Source: Paenibacillus pinisoli (GTDB taxonomy: Bacteria; Bacillota; Bacilli; Paenibacillales; Paenibacillaceae). From it: a DNA stretch of 64,000 bases. The stretch spans positions 724,325 to 788,324 of the forward strand of contig NZ_QXQB01000004.1 in NCBI RefSeq assembly GCF_003605435.1, in the 5' to 3' direction. The position numbers were made by a program, and so were the translations under genes. Shown in pieces: positions 48,812-58,179 of this stretch (its first letter is position 1; every line of letters starts with the position of its first letter). Below the pieces are notes generated by a model that was not told where the DNA came from, made no database searches, and saw only the letters and a list, made by a program, of their open reading frames with translations.

Positions 48812-50245
48812 ATGAAAAAGTCTGTATCCATTATGTTGTTGATGTCGTTGCTGTTCACGATGTTCGCGTCCGTCGGACATGCTGCCAGCGTGCCTCCGAA
48901 GCTGTTCCTGGAGGGCAAGCAGTTAAAGTCTGATGTGGACCCGAAGATTGAAAACGGTTCGACGCTCGTTCCGCTAGCCATATTGTCCGAGGGGCTAGGC
49001 TATGAAGTGGAATGGGAACCCGTCATGAAGAAAGTGACCGTCAAAAACGACAGCACAGTCATCGAGCTGATTATCGGCGAAGCAATGGTGAAGGTAAACG
49101 ACGTAATAATGGACATAGCCGCCAAGCCGCAGCTGATGAATCAGAGGACGATGGTGCCTGTGCGGGCAGTTGGCGAACTGCTTGGACTGGAATTCGAGTG
49201 GAAGGCTGCCGAACGCGAAGTACATATGTTCCGCATTCAGCCAGAACAGCCGGAACAGCCTGCGGAGCCTAATCCGACAGAGCCTGAAAAGCCAAAGCCG
49301 GTAGGGTACATAACAGGTGTCTCGATGGACGAGCATTCTGTCATCACGATCACCCATACGGATGTGCAGAAACCAGGCAAGCCTCTTGTGCTGGACAACC
49401 CTAAACGTCTTGCTTTTGACTTCAAAAACTCGACGTTCGAGCCTTACTTCAATGGGGAGACAAGAGTGGAAGTGGCGGAGAATCCGCTTCTGACGGGCTT
49501 CAGGTACGCTCAGTTCCAGTTGAACCCGCTTACAGCGAGATTGGTTATTAACATCGGGGACGACACGGGTTATGTGGTGACTGAATCGGAGAATGCCATC
49601 CAGATTGCGCTCATGCCTTCTGCGGAAGTTCCAGCAGAGCCTGAGAAGCCGGCAGATCCGGAGCCGCCTGTAACTACGCCGCCAGGTGAAGGCAACAATG
49701 GCGCTCAGTACACAGTCGTGCTGGATGCCGGACACGGCGCCAAAGACCCTGGCGCGTACAGCAAGCCTATGAACCGCTGGGAGAAGGAATTCAATCTGAA
49801 CGCCGCTCTTAAGCTGAAGGCTGAGCTTGAGAAGGACAAGCGTATCAAAGTCCTGATGACCCGTTCAGACGATACGTTCCTCGAACTGGCGGACCGTATC
49901 AAATTTGCGCAAGACAATAAAGCCGATCTGTTTATTTCGATCCATGCCAACAGCTATGACAAAACATCCGTGAACGGTTCGGAAACGTATTATTACCGCG
50001 ACAACAGCAAGGCGCTGGCAGATTTTCTTCATCCGTATGTGCTTGCAGGCACAGGGCTGAACAATCGCGGCGTGAAGAAAGCGGCATTCAAGGTCATCAA
50101 GGAAACGACGATGCCTGCCGTGCTGATTGAAGCCGGATATTTGTCTAACGAAGGCGATGCGAAAGCCCTTTTCACAGATTCCGTGCAGAGCAAATTCGCT
50201 GCGGAAGTAGGCAAGGGAATTAAAGCATATTTGAAATTGAAATAG
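48812..50245 (+). CDS. N-acetylmuramoyl-L-alanine amidase with surface-targeting N-terminal domains
   Basis: A 477-residue secreted cell-wall hydrolase. Residues 1-24 are a signal peptide (SIMLLMSLLFTMFASVGHA). A copper-amine-oxidase-type N-terminal beta domain follows (about 30-145; STLVPLAILSEGLGYEVEW, RTMVPVRAVGELLGLEFEW), then a Pro/Glu linker and an AMIN-like domain (about 165-280), a second Pro/Glu linker, and a zinc Amidase_3 domain from about 300. Zinc and catalytic residues are in LDAGHGAKDPGA, NRWEKEFNLN, ISIHANSYD and LIEAGYLSN. It cleaves the bond between muramic acid and L-Ala. The GerMN lipoprotein gene follows 19 bases later. Confidence 0.93.
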   Translation: MKKSVSIMLLMSLLFTMFASVGHAASVPPKLFLEGKQLKSDVDPKIENGSTLVPLAILSEGLGYEVEWEPVMKKVTVKNDSTVIELIIGEAMVKVNDVIMDIAAKPQLMNQRTMVPVRAVGELLGLEFEWKAAEREVHMFRIQPEQPEQPAEPNPTEPEKPKPVGYITGVSMDEHSVITITHTDVQKPGKPLVLDNPKRLAFDFKNSTFEPYFNGETRVEVAENPLLTGFRYAQFQLNPLTARLVINIGDDTGYVVTESENAIQIALMPSAEVPAEPEKPADPEPPVTTPPGEGNNGAQYTVVLDAGHGAKDPGAYSKPMNRWEKEFNLNAALKLKAELEKDKRIKVLMTRSDDTFLELADRIKFAQDNKADLFISIHANSYDKTSVNGSETYYYRDNSKALADFLHPYVLAGTGLNNRGVKKAAFKVIKETTMPAVLIEAGYLSNEGDAKALFTDSVQSKFAAEVGKGIKAYLKLK

Positions 50246-50264
50246 AGAGCGGGGGTTCAGGTTG

Positions 50265-50864
50265 ATGCATAAAACCGGACATGCCTTACGAGTGTTGATC
50301 GCTTCATTTGTTGTTATTGCCGCGCTATCGGGCTGCGGCGCTCAAGAGAAGACTAACGTGGACACGCAAGGCGGCGTCGGGGCATCCCCTACAGCTGAAT
50401 CAACCGGCGGACCAACGAGCGAACCGGAGGAGAGCGGGAATGAGCCTTCTCCGGTTCCTTCCAGTCCTGCATCATCGGATGGACTGGAGATTACGATCTA
50501 TGCAACAGACGCCGAGCTGGAAAAAACGCTGGAGCGAAAAGTAGCGATCCCGAATGCGGGAGAAGCGGATATCGTTAAGTCCGCACTGGCTGAATTGCAA
50601 AAGGATGCCGGTGACGGCAGCGTTTCGTTATGGAAGGACGTACATATACTGGCCGTCACTCTCAAAGACGGCATCGTTACGGTGGATATTCATATTCCGG
50701 ACGAAGCCAGATTGGGCGCGCCTGGCGAGCTTCAGATGGTGGAGACGCTCAAGAGCACGCTGTTCCAATTCTCATTCGTGGAAGGCATCGACATTCTTGT
50801 CGTAGGAGAAGCGGTTGAGAGCATGATGGGCCATGTCGAACTGGATCATCCGATCGTTCGATAA
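50265..50864 (+). CDS. GerMN-domain lipoprotein
   Basis: A 199-residue lipoprotein. A lipobox LSGC lies at the end of the signal peptide (VVIAALSGCGAQ), so the protein is lipid-anchored outside the cytoplasmic membrane. A Ser/Pro/Glu/Thr-rich linker of about 45 residues leads to a single GerMN domain (ADIVKSALAELQKDAGDGSVSLWKDVHILAVTLKDGIVTVDI). B. subtilis GerM has two such domains and works in sporulation and germination with cell-wall enzymes. Next to an amidase, a similar wall-related role is likely but unproven. The ATG at 50265 is used; a TTG one codon earlier is possible. Confidence 0.86.
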   Translation: MHKTGHALRVLIASFVVIAALSGCGAQEKTNVDTQGGVGASPTAESTGGPTSEPEESGNEPSPVPSSPASSDGLEITIYATDAELEKTLERKVAIPNAGEADIVKSALAELQKDAGDGSVSLWKDVHILAVTLKDGIVTVDIHIPDEARLGAPGELQMVETLKSTLFQFSFVEGIDILVVGEAVESMMGHVELDHPIVR

Positions 50865-50912
50865 GGATTTACTACTGAATTAATGAGGATATCGACAAAG
50901 GAGACGACTTGG

Positions 50913-53009
50913 ATGCCAATTGAATTGTGCTGGAAAAAAATTATGACAGGCGCGCTAGCTGTTACTCTCGTAACGGGCAGCGCTTCTGCTGTTTTATCTT
51001 CACCGGTTGCCGTACATGCCGCTGCGCTTACGGCTTCTACACCTTTTTTGGATGTGAACGCGGGCCACTGGGCTGAGAAGCACATCGCCAAGCTTTATTT
51101 CCAAGGTATCATTGACGGTTACAAAAATACGGCCGACGGCACTTCGACGTTCAAGCCGGAGAAAAGCGTTTCCCAGCAGGAAGCAGTATTGATGGCGCTG
51201 CGTTTTGCAGGTCTGATTGATCAAGCGCCAACGAACTCGTTGATTATTTTTGACGAGTCTTTTGTCGTCAGCGAGTTTTTCAAATCCTACATTGAGCTTG
51301 CCTTCAAGGAAGGTTTGCTTGACCGCGAGGAAGAATACGCGCTGGCGAAAGCGGATACCGCAAATGCATGGGGCTCCAAGCCTGCAAGCCGCGAATGGGT
51401 TACGAAATTGATTGTGAAGGCGATTGGACAGCAAGCGGTGGCGAACCAGCTCCAAAATGCAGCTTCGCCTTTCCAGGATGCTTCATCCATTAGTACCCGC
51501 TATAAAGGATTTGTAAACGCAGCGTTCCAGCTTGGTCTGGTGAAAGGGATGACGGAGACGACATTCGAGCCGGCTAAGACTATTACCCGCGCAAGCTTGG
51601 CAACACTGTTCAGCAGAGCGCAATCCAGCTATCCGGTTGACTATGAAGGCCAGCAATCCGGTGTTGTATCCGATCTGACAAGCACAAGCCTGACGGTATA
51701 CAATGACGGCAAAGAAACCACTTATGCGCTGGATTCCAATACGGTATATTTCCATTTCAATTCCGAAAAGCCGATTACAAAGGATCAATTGCTTGAGTAT
51801 GGCGACATTTCGGTAATCGGCAAGGACGGCAAGGCTCTGTATGTTGAGGTGGAGAGCGATACTCAGCATACGAAGACGGTTGCTGGCACTTTCGACCGTT
51901 ATAATGCAACGGACAAAACGTTCTATGTATGGATTGACAACAAGGCACAGCTGTTTACGTATGACGAGTCCTTAGTTGTCGAAGATGCGGACGGCAAGAC
52001 CGTAGCGATTGATACGATCAAACGCGATGCGAAAGTAACGATCGTTCAAGATACCTTCCGCAAAGAATCGCGTACGCTGAAGCTGACGACAGCGGTTGCT
52101 CCGAATACGACGACAATTAGCGGCATGGTTCAGAATTTGGACAAAGAGTCGATTACCATTTTGCAAGACGGCAAAAACCTGGTATCCAAGTTCCTGGACA
52201 AGAGCGTAACGGTGCAAATTGAAGGGCTTCCGAACACATCCGTAAGCGATCTGATCCCTAAGGTAGACGTTGTGGAACTGTCGATTAATGCGAATGAGCA
52301 AGTAGTAGCAATCAAGGTTCAGAACCGTCAAATGAATAAAATTACGGCGGCGCAAATTATTAATCGTGCTCAGGATGACAAATTATTAACGGTAGTAGAT
52401 TCCAACGGCAAAAACGCACAGGCACTATACATTACAGACGCTACTAAATTTGTCTATAATGGCGAGACAATGACGCGCAATGCCGCAATGATATTGCTTA
52501 GTCAATTCAAGAGCATTGATATCAGTTACTCGCATAATAACGTGATCATTCTAGAGTTCGTGGACAAATATAAGGGCGAGCTTGTGACCGTGAATGAAAC
52601 GGACCAGCAAGTAACGATCAAGATTCCTAGTGGAGATTTGATTACAGTCCCTTATACCAGAGCTTATATTGACCTGAAAGACAAGCCGTCAGCTACCCTA
52701 AGCGACTTGAAGAAGGGCGCAACGGTTACCCTTGATCTGGTGTATGATCAGTTCTTGATCTTCCAAATCAAAATTCATACGAATGTTCAATACGAGATTG
52801 TATCCGTAGACTCTGTGAACAAGAAATTGAAAGTCAAAACCGGTACGGAAGCGGCATTCGAATTATCTACAACTGACATTGAGATCCTCAAAACCGATGG
52901 CACGAAAGGCGCGTTCAGCCAATTCAAAGCCGGCGATCGCGTGAACGCATCGTATGCAGGTTCGACGCTGGAGAAGCTGCAAAGCGTCACAACTTCTTCC
53001 AACGGCTAG
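50913..53009 (+). CDS. S-layer homology domain surface protein
   Basis: A 698-residue exported protein. A signal peptide spans about residues 8-38 (MTGALAVTLVTGSASAVLSSPVAVHA). Three SLH-type repeats cover about 45-240: FLDVNAGHWAEKHIAKLYFQGIIDGYKN, a diverged middle copy, and FQDASSISTRYKGFVNAAFQLGLVKGMTETTFEPAKTITRASLATLFSRA. They should bind pyruvylated wall polymer. The remaining 450 residues are repeated small beta domains (GVVSDLTSTSLTVYNDGKETTYAL, GMVQNLDKESITILQDGKNL, GELVTVNETDQQVTIKIPSG) with no enzyme motif. AAAGGAG lies 8 bases before the ATG at 50913. Role as structural surface protein is inferred. Confidence 0.88.
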   Translation: MPIELCWKKIMTGALAVTLVTGSASAVLSSPVAVHAAALTASTPFLDVNAGHWAEKHIAKLYFQGIIDGYKNTADGTSTFKPEKSVSQQEAVLMALRFAGLIDQAPTNSLIIFDESFVVSEFFKSYIELAFKEGLLDREEEYALAKADTANAWGSKPASREWVTKLIVKAIGQQAVANQLQNAASPFQDASSISTRYKGFVNAAFQLGLVKGMTETTFEPAKTITRASLATLFSRAQSSYPVDYEGQQSGVVSDLTSTSLTVYNDGKETTYALDSNTVYFHFNSEKPITKDQLLEYGDISVIGKDGKALYVEVESDTQHTKTVAGTFDRYNATDKTFYVWIDNKAQLFTYDESLVVEDADGKTVAIDTIKRDAKVTIVQDTFRKESRTLKLTTAVAPNTTTISGMVQNLDKESITILQDGKNLVSKFLDKSVTVQIEGLPNTSVSDLIPKVDVVELSINANEQVVAIKVQNRQMNKITAAQIINRAQDDKLLTVVDSNGKNAQALYITDATKFVYNGETMTRNAAMILLSQFKSIDISYSHNNVIILEFVDKYKGELVTVNETDQQVTIKIPSGDLITVPYTRAYIDLKDKPSATLSDLKKGATVTLDLVYDQFLIFQIKIHTNVQYEIVSVDSVNKKLKVKTGTEAAFELSTTDIEILKTDGTKGAFSQFKAGDRVNASYAGSTLEKLQSVTTSSNG

Positions 53010-53059
53010 GAAAATTTCCGCTTAAGCCATTATTCCTATAAAAGCAGGAACGTTTTGTG

Positions 53060-53090
53060 AAAAAAACTGCCCCAAGGGGCAGTTTTTTTA
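53060..53090 (+). terminator. Intrinsic terminator after the SLH gene
   Basis: AAAACTGCCCC pairs with GGGGCAGTTTT around AA, followed by T-run. It is symmetric enough to work in both directions. Confidence 0.9.
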
Positions 53091-53171
53091 TGGAATTATG
53101 CGGATTTATAGTTGCGTGCCGTGTCAAATTTCGTTACACTTTGAACGATAGTGTTAAACTGGAGGGCAATC

Positions 53172-53867
53172 ATGAGTGCGAAGCAGAAGATGCGTCATAT
53201 ATTGGATACGATAGCAGAGATGTTCCCGGACGCGCATTGCGAGCTGAATCATGACAATCCGTTCGAGCTCACCATTGCCGTGCTGCTCTCGGCGCAATGC
53301 ACGGACGAGACGGTCAACAAGGTGACAGCCGGCTTGTTCCAGAAGTACAAGACGCCCGAGGATTACCTCAGCGTGCCTCTGGAGGAGCTGGAAGGCGATA
53401 TTCGCCGCATCGGGTTGTTCAGAAGCAAAGCTTCCAATATACAGAAGTTATGCCGCATTCTGATTGATAAGTATGAGGGTGAGGTTCCAGCCAGTCACGA
53501 AGGATTGACCGAGCTTCCCGGTGTCGGGCGCAAGACGGCGAATGTCGTAATGTCCAATGCTTTCGGCGTACCGGCCATAGCGGTCGATACGCATGTCGAG
53601 CGAGTGTCGAAACGGCTTGGCGCAGCTAAGCCCGATGATTCGGTGCTGGCCGTCGAGCAGAAGCTGATGAAGCTTGTTCCGAAAGAGGAATGGACGATTA
53701 CCCACCACCGCCTTATTTTTTTCGGACGATATCATTGCAAGGCACAAAACCCGCAATGTCCCGTATGTCCCTTGCTGGATATATGCAAAGAAGGAAAAGC
53801 GCGTATGAAGCCAGCGGTTAAGACCAAAAATAAAACTAAAAAAACTAAATTAGCCAATGAAGGATGA
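53172..53867 (+). CDS. nth: Endonuclease III
   Basis: A 231-residue base-excision DNA glycosylase/AP lyase for oxidised pyrimidines. The helix-hairpin-helix LPGVGRKTANVV contains the catalytic lysine, and the catalytic aspartate is in AVDTHVERVSKRL. The 4Fe-4S site is C-x6-C-x2-C-x5-C in CKAQNPQCPVCPLLDIC. A Lys-rich tail of about 20 residues (KTKNKTKKTKL) extends past the cluster. GGAGG lies 7 bases before the ATG. In Bacillus nth is next to dnaD; here it has its own place. Confidence 0.96.
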   Translation: MSAKQKMRHILDTIAEMFPDAHCELNHDNPFELTIAVLLSAQCTDETVNKVTAGLFQKYKTPEDYLSVPLEELEGDIRRIGLFRSKASNIQKLCRILIDKYEGEVPASHEGLTELPGVGRKTANVVMSNAFGVPAIAVDTHVERVSKRLGAAKPDDSVLAVEQKLMKLVPKEEWTITHHRLIFFGRYHCKAQNPQCPVCPLLDICKEGKARMKPAVKTKNKTKKTKLANEG

Positions 53868-53870
53868 TGA

Positions 53871-54146
53871 ATGATGAAATGCATTTCCGTGTATACAAAC
53901 AACTTTGAGCTTTTTTCCGATATTTACGAGCAAGTTTTGGAATCCCCGCCGCAAGAAAATGAAGATATCGTAATCGAAGGTATTACCGTAAGCGGATCTG
54001 GCGATGTGCCTGATCAATACATTGACCGTATGCGCTCGAAGCCTGAAGTTGTCGTCATGAAGGAGAAGGAACGCAACATTATGATTCTCCAGCATGGCAA
54101 TGTATTCGAAATCTGCCTGCCGAATGACGAAGAGGAAGCCGTCTAG
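53871..54146 (+). CDS. Small conserved-looking protein of unknown function
   Basis: A 91-residue acidic protein (MMKCISVYTNNFELFSDIYEQVLESP ... DIVIEGITVSGSGDVP ... NIMILQHGNVFEICLP). It starts three bases after nth with AAGGATG upstream; the second ATG at 53874 is equally possible. No membrane or metal motif is seen. It reads as an alpha/beta fold of four strands. It lies between nth and the dynamin gene with short gaps, so the three may be co-transcribed. I do not recognise it. Confidence 0.65.
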   Translation: MMKCISVYTNNFELFSDIYEQVLESPPQENEDIVIEGITVSGSGDVPDQYIDRMRSKPEVVVMKEKERNIMILQHGNVFEICLPNDEEEAV

Positions 54147-54167
54147 GATTCTCAGGAGATGACAGTG

Positions 54168-57100
54168 ATGACGGTACAAGGCATAGCGGAGGCACTTCGG
54201 ACCGCAAGCGCAGCCATGACCGAGGCAGGAGACCATATACGCGCGCGGCAGGCGCGTGAGCTGACAAGTAAGCTGACCGAGGGTCGGCTTACTGTTGCGT
54301 TATGCGGACATTTCTCGGCAGGCAAATCAACGCTCGTCAATCGGTTGTGCGGGGCTCAGCTGCTTCCGTCCAGCCCGATTCCAACGAGCGCTAACGTCGT
54401 TTCGATTCGCGGCGGCGAGCGGGCTTATGCGGAAGTAGAGAAGGTAACGGAAGAAGGCACAACGATTCAAGCGGAAGTGCCGATTGACGAGCTTGACCAA
54501 TATTGCGTGGACGGCGAGCGGTATACGTCTGTGTCGATTGTCTACCCAAGCGAGCTGCTGGGCAATCACACGGTGCTGCTGGATACGCCGGGCATTGATT
54601 CGACGGACGATGCCCACAGGATGTCTACGGAATCGGCGCTGCATCTTGCGGATGTCGTATTCTATGTAATGGATTATAATCATGTCCAATCCGAGATTAA
54701 CTTTGCATTCGCAAAGGAACTGAAGGATTGGGGCAAGCCCTTATACTTTATTGTCAATCAGATCGATAAACATCGCGATCGGGAGCTTAGTTTTACTGAT
54801 TATCGCAACAGCGTGGAGGATGCGTTCCAGGCATGGCATTTGGAGCCTGCGGGTATTCTCTATCTGTCGCTCCGGAGACCGGAGCATCCGCATCATGAAT
54901 GGAATAAGCTTATTGGCCTGTTCGGCAAGCTGGCTGAGCAGCGCGAAGAGCTGTGCTCATACAGTGTGGACGCTTCACTGAGACATTTGGCGGAAACCCA
55001 CTTGAAGTGGCGCGACGAGCTTCAAGAACCCCAGCGCGAGCGCCTTATTGCGGAGGCTGGCGGAGAAGAAGCGATGGCTGCAGTGTCAGGCGAGCTGCAA
55101 GGGCTTCGTAAGCGGATCGGCGATCTGGCCGCTCAGCAAGAGGTGTATCGTGCAAAGCTGCGCCAGGAGCTTCAATCGGTGCTGGACAATGCCAATATTA
55201 CGCCTGCGCCGCTGCGCGACTTGGCTCATGCCTTTCTGGAAAGTCGGAAGCCAGGCTTTAAGACCGGGCTTTTATTCGCGGGAGCGAAGACAGCGGCAGA
55301 GCAGGAGCGGAGACTCGAAGCGTTCCGCGCGGAGCTTGCGAGTCTCGTAAGCGCGGCGATCGAATGGCATGTCAAGCAGCTGCTGCGAAAGGCCGCAGAG
55401 TCTGCTGGCTATAGCCAGGAGAAGCTGGAGGCTAGACTCGCTGGCGAGCTGTCATGGTCGCCGGACGGCACCTGGCTGATCGGCAGGGTGAAGACTGGCG
55501 CCGTTATGGGCAACGAATATACAATGACGTTCAGCAAAGATCTCGCAGCAGACATTAAAAGCGTCTATCGGCAGCGTGCGCTCGACGTGATCGACGAGCT
55601 GGCTGCCAGCGCATCCGCGGCAAGCGATGCGGAGCGCGCGGAGGCAGAGCAGCGGCTGTCGGAGGTGGAGAGTCAGGCCAAAGCCATCCATGAGCTGGAT
55701 CGGCTGACAGGGAAGCTGGAGCAGGAAGCTGCTGCGTTGCGCGGCATTCTGCCGCAGCCGGCTAATGCGCCGTCGCTGCCGAGGCCTGATGCAGCGGACC
55801 TCAGCGGCGCACCGCTGCAGCTAGGAGCTGCTGCGGCAGAGCAAGCGCATGCCTCGCAGCCAGCTCCGCAGGCTGGCAAGGAACGGCCATCGAGCCAGGT
55901 GGCGGCGACTATCGAGGCTGGCGTTCACCGCAGCGGCGAGACTGCTCCGAGAGCGCGAGAAGAAGCGGTTCGCTCCAAGCAGAGCGAGGCGGCAGGCAAG
56001 CTGATTCATGCAGCCGACCTGATCTCTTCGCAGGCAGCGCTTCGTACAGCTGCTCTAGCCATGCGGGAGAAGGCTGGGCGACTGCAGAGCAGCCGCTTCA
56101 CAGTGGCCTTGTTCGGCGCGTTCAGCGCGGGCAAGTCGTCGCTGGCGAACGCGCTTATCGGCGATGCCGTATTGCCGGTATCCCCGAATCCGACGACTGC
56201 GGCGATTAACCGGCTTATGCCGCCTACAGCGGAGTACGGGCACGGAGAGGCTCGCGTAGTCATGAAGAGCAGGGAGGCTGTGCTTGCGGATCTGCGCTAC
56301 TCGCTAGCGCTTCTTGGCGAGCAAGCATCCGAGGCCCATATGCCGAATGCCGCATCTATTCTGAAGGCGATCGACAAGCTGACGCCCGAGTCTATCGGAG
56401 CAGGAGGACGGCCTCACTACAGCTTCCTGCGTGCGGCGCGCCAAGGCTGGGAGCAGAATGAGGCGCTGCTCGGCCAAGAGCTGAAGACGGATCGGACGGA
56501 ATATGCCAAGTACGTCGCCGAGGAGTCCCGTTCTTGCTTCGTCAGCGAGATTGACTTCCACTATGAATGTGCGCTAACTTCCGAAGGCATTGTGCTCGTT
56601 GATACGCCGGGCGCGGATTCGGTCAATGCCAGACATACCGGCGTTGCGTTCAACTATATTAAAAATGCGGATGCGGTCCTGTTCGTCACTTATTACAATC
56701 ATGCCTTCTCGCAGGCCGACCGCCAATTCCTTGATCAATTGGGACGAGTGAAAGACCAGTTCGAGCTGGATAAGATGTTTTTTGTCGTCAATGCAGCGGA
56801 TCTGGCTGCCGACGAAGAAGAGCTGGAGGGCGTACTTGCGCATGTAGAGGCCAATCTGCTGCAGCATGCGATCCGTTCGCCAAGGTTGTTCCCGGTCTCC
56901 AGCATCGAAGCGCTTGACGGCAAGATGGATGCCGATCAGGAACAGTTGAACCGATCGCGCATGCCGCAGCTGGAGTCTGCATTCCTTTCCTTTATTACGA
57001 ATGATCTCGGACGGCTTGCAGTAGAGTCAGCCTACCAAGAGCTGGTTCGCACGACCGACACAGTAGGCAGCTGGGTGCGCGGAGCCGAAGGCGACGCTTC

Positions 57101-57863
57101 ACAGCGCGAAGCGCAGCTGCGTCAGCTCGCTGATGCCGCCGAGCAATCCGCTGCCATTGCCGATGGGATGGCAGCAAGCGAAATTCCGCATGGATTGAAG
57201 CAGGAAATAAACGAATTGCTTTATTACGTCATTCAGAGGCTTCAATACCGCTTCGGCGATTTCTATCATCTGGCCTTTAATCCGGCGTCTCTGCAGGACG
57301 ACGGCCGCGATCTGCGCCGCATGGTATGGACCTCTTGGCTGGAGCTGCAGCGTCTGATGCAGCGGGAGCTGTCGCAGGAGCTGCTGGCAACCACGCTTCG
57401 AATGGAGCGCGCCTTGCATACCGCGCTCAAGAAGATATACGACCGCTGCAGCGAGGAGCTGGCAGAGCTGCTGGCCGATTATCCGCCTGCGCCATATCCG
57501 TCTGACAGTGTGCAGGCCCCTCGGCAAGCGCAGGATTGGGAGGCGGAAGGGATGGATGCGAAGTGGCTGTGGAGCCGCTTCAAGTCGCCGCGCCAGTTCT
57601 TCGAGGGCGAAGGCAAGACACAGCTGCGCAAGGAGCTGGAGACGCGCATCGCACCGGAGCTTCAGCGCTGGATGGACGGCGTTATTGCGGACTGGACGGT
57701 TCATTATGAGCAAGTCTGGAACGTCGCTGCGGGCCAGGCAGGGGGCTTCCTGAAGGGAGACATGGCCGCTTTTGCCGAAGGCAAGCGGGCAACGCTTACG
57801 GACAGCGGGCAGCTCGAAGCGCTCAAACAGCTGCATTCGAAGCTGGCGGCGCTGCAAGCGTAA
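54168..57863 (+). CDS. dynA: Bacterial dynamin-like protein with two GTPase modules (DynA type)
   Basis: A 1231-residue protein made of two dynamin units in tandem. Unit 1 has P-loop GHFSAGKST near residue 46, G3 LLDTPGIDS and G4 NQIDKH. Unit 2 has P-loop GAFSAGKSS near residue 650, G3 LVDTPGADS and G4 VNAAD. Long helical regions follow each GTPase, and an Ala/Gln/Pro-rich hinge near 525-600 joins them. B. subtilis DynA (YpbR, about 1190 residues) has this plan; it tethers and fuses membranes and protects against phage and membrane damage. AGGAGA lies 8 bases before the ATG at 54168. Confidence 0.93.
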   Translation: MTVQGIAEALRTASAAMTEAGDHIRARQARELTSKLTEGRLTVALCGHFSAGKSTLVNRLCGAQLLPSSPIPTSANVVSIRGGERAYAEVEKVTEEGTTIQAEVPIDELDQYCVDGERYTSVSIVYPSELLGNHTVLLDTPGIDSTDDAHRMSTESALHLADVVFYVMDYNHVQSEINFAFAKELKDWGKPLYFIVNQIDKHRDRELSFTDYRNSVEDAFQAWHLEPAGILYLSLRRPEHPHHEWNKLIGLFGKLAEQREELCSYSVDASLRHLAETHLKWRDELQEPQRERLIAEAGGEEAMAAVSGELQGLRKRIGDLAAQQEVYRAKLRQELQSVLDNANITPAPLRDLAHAFLESRKPGFKTGLLFAGAKTAAEQERRLEAFRAELASLVSAAIEWHVKQLLRKAAESAGYSQEKLEARLAGELSWSPDGTWLIGRVKTGAVMGNEYTMTFSKDLAADIKSVYRQRALDVIDELAASASAASDAERAEAEQRLSEVESQAKAIHELDRLTGKLEQEAAALRGILPQPANAPSLPRPDAADLSGAPLQLGAAAAEQAHASQPAPQAGKERPSSQVAATIEAGVHRSGETAPRAREEAVRSKQSEAAGKLIHAADLISSQAALRTAALAMREKAGRLQSSRFTVALFGAFSAGKSSLANALIGDAVLPVSPNPTTAAINRLMPPTAEYGHGEARVVMKSREAVLADLRYSLALLGEQASEAHMPNAASILKAIDKLTPESIGAGGRPHYSFLRAARQGWEQNEALLGQELKTDRTEYAKYVAEESRSCFVSEIDFHYECALTSEGIVLVDTPGADSVNARHTGVAFNYIKNADAVLFVTYYNHAFSQADRQFLDQLGRVKDQFELDKMFFVVNAADLAADEEELEGVLAHVEANLLQHAIRSPRLFPVSSIEALDGKMDADQEQLNRSRMPQLESAFLSFITNDLGRLAVESAYQELVRTTDTVGSWVRGAEGDASQREAQLRQLADAAEQSAAIADGMAASEIPHGLKQEINELLYYVIQRLQYRFGDFYHLAFNPASLQDDGRDLRRMVWTSWLELQRLMQRELSQELLATTLRMERALHTALKKIYDRCSEELAELLADYPPAPYPSDSVQAPRQAQDWEAEGMDAKWLWSRFKSPRQFFEGEGKTQLRKELETRIAPELQRWMDGVIADWTVHYEQVWNVAAGQAGGFLKGDMAAFAEGKRATLTDSGQLEALKQLHSKLAALQA

Positions 57864-57887
57864 GAGCATATCGCCTGAAAGTTATTG

Positions 57888-57934
57888 GAATGCTTTCTCG
57901 GAATTTCTACTCCGGGAGGGCATTCTTTTTTTTT
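57888..57934 (+). terminator. Intrinsic terminator after dynA
   Basis: GAATGCTTTCTCGG pairs, with several G-U pairs, with CCGGGAGGGCATTC, followed by nine T. Confidence 0.8.
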
Positions 57935-58179
57935 CACGAATGTCTGAACTGGAAAAAAAGTTTTCGGCGTTTAGTGTGAAATTATGCAAAAACGGAGTAA
58001 TACGCACATTATGGCAATGATTCGGGACGATTTGGGAGGTTTAACCGTTTCCAATTCCGCTAGCGGGAGTTTAAGCGCTTCTACATAAAAATTCGCAAAA
58101 TTATCGAATTTGCTCCTCTAAAGCGATGCTGATAAGATTCATTCATGCTTACATAACAGAGATGGGGAGATGGATTTCG
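57935..58179. other. Intergenic region before the ABC exporter genes
   Basis: No gene supported. AT-rich stretches, the palindrome CGCTAGCG and a loose inverted repeat TTCG-N9-CGAA near 58092 may be part of the promoter region; no clear -35/-10 pair was found. Confidence 0.3.
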
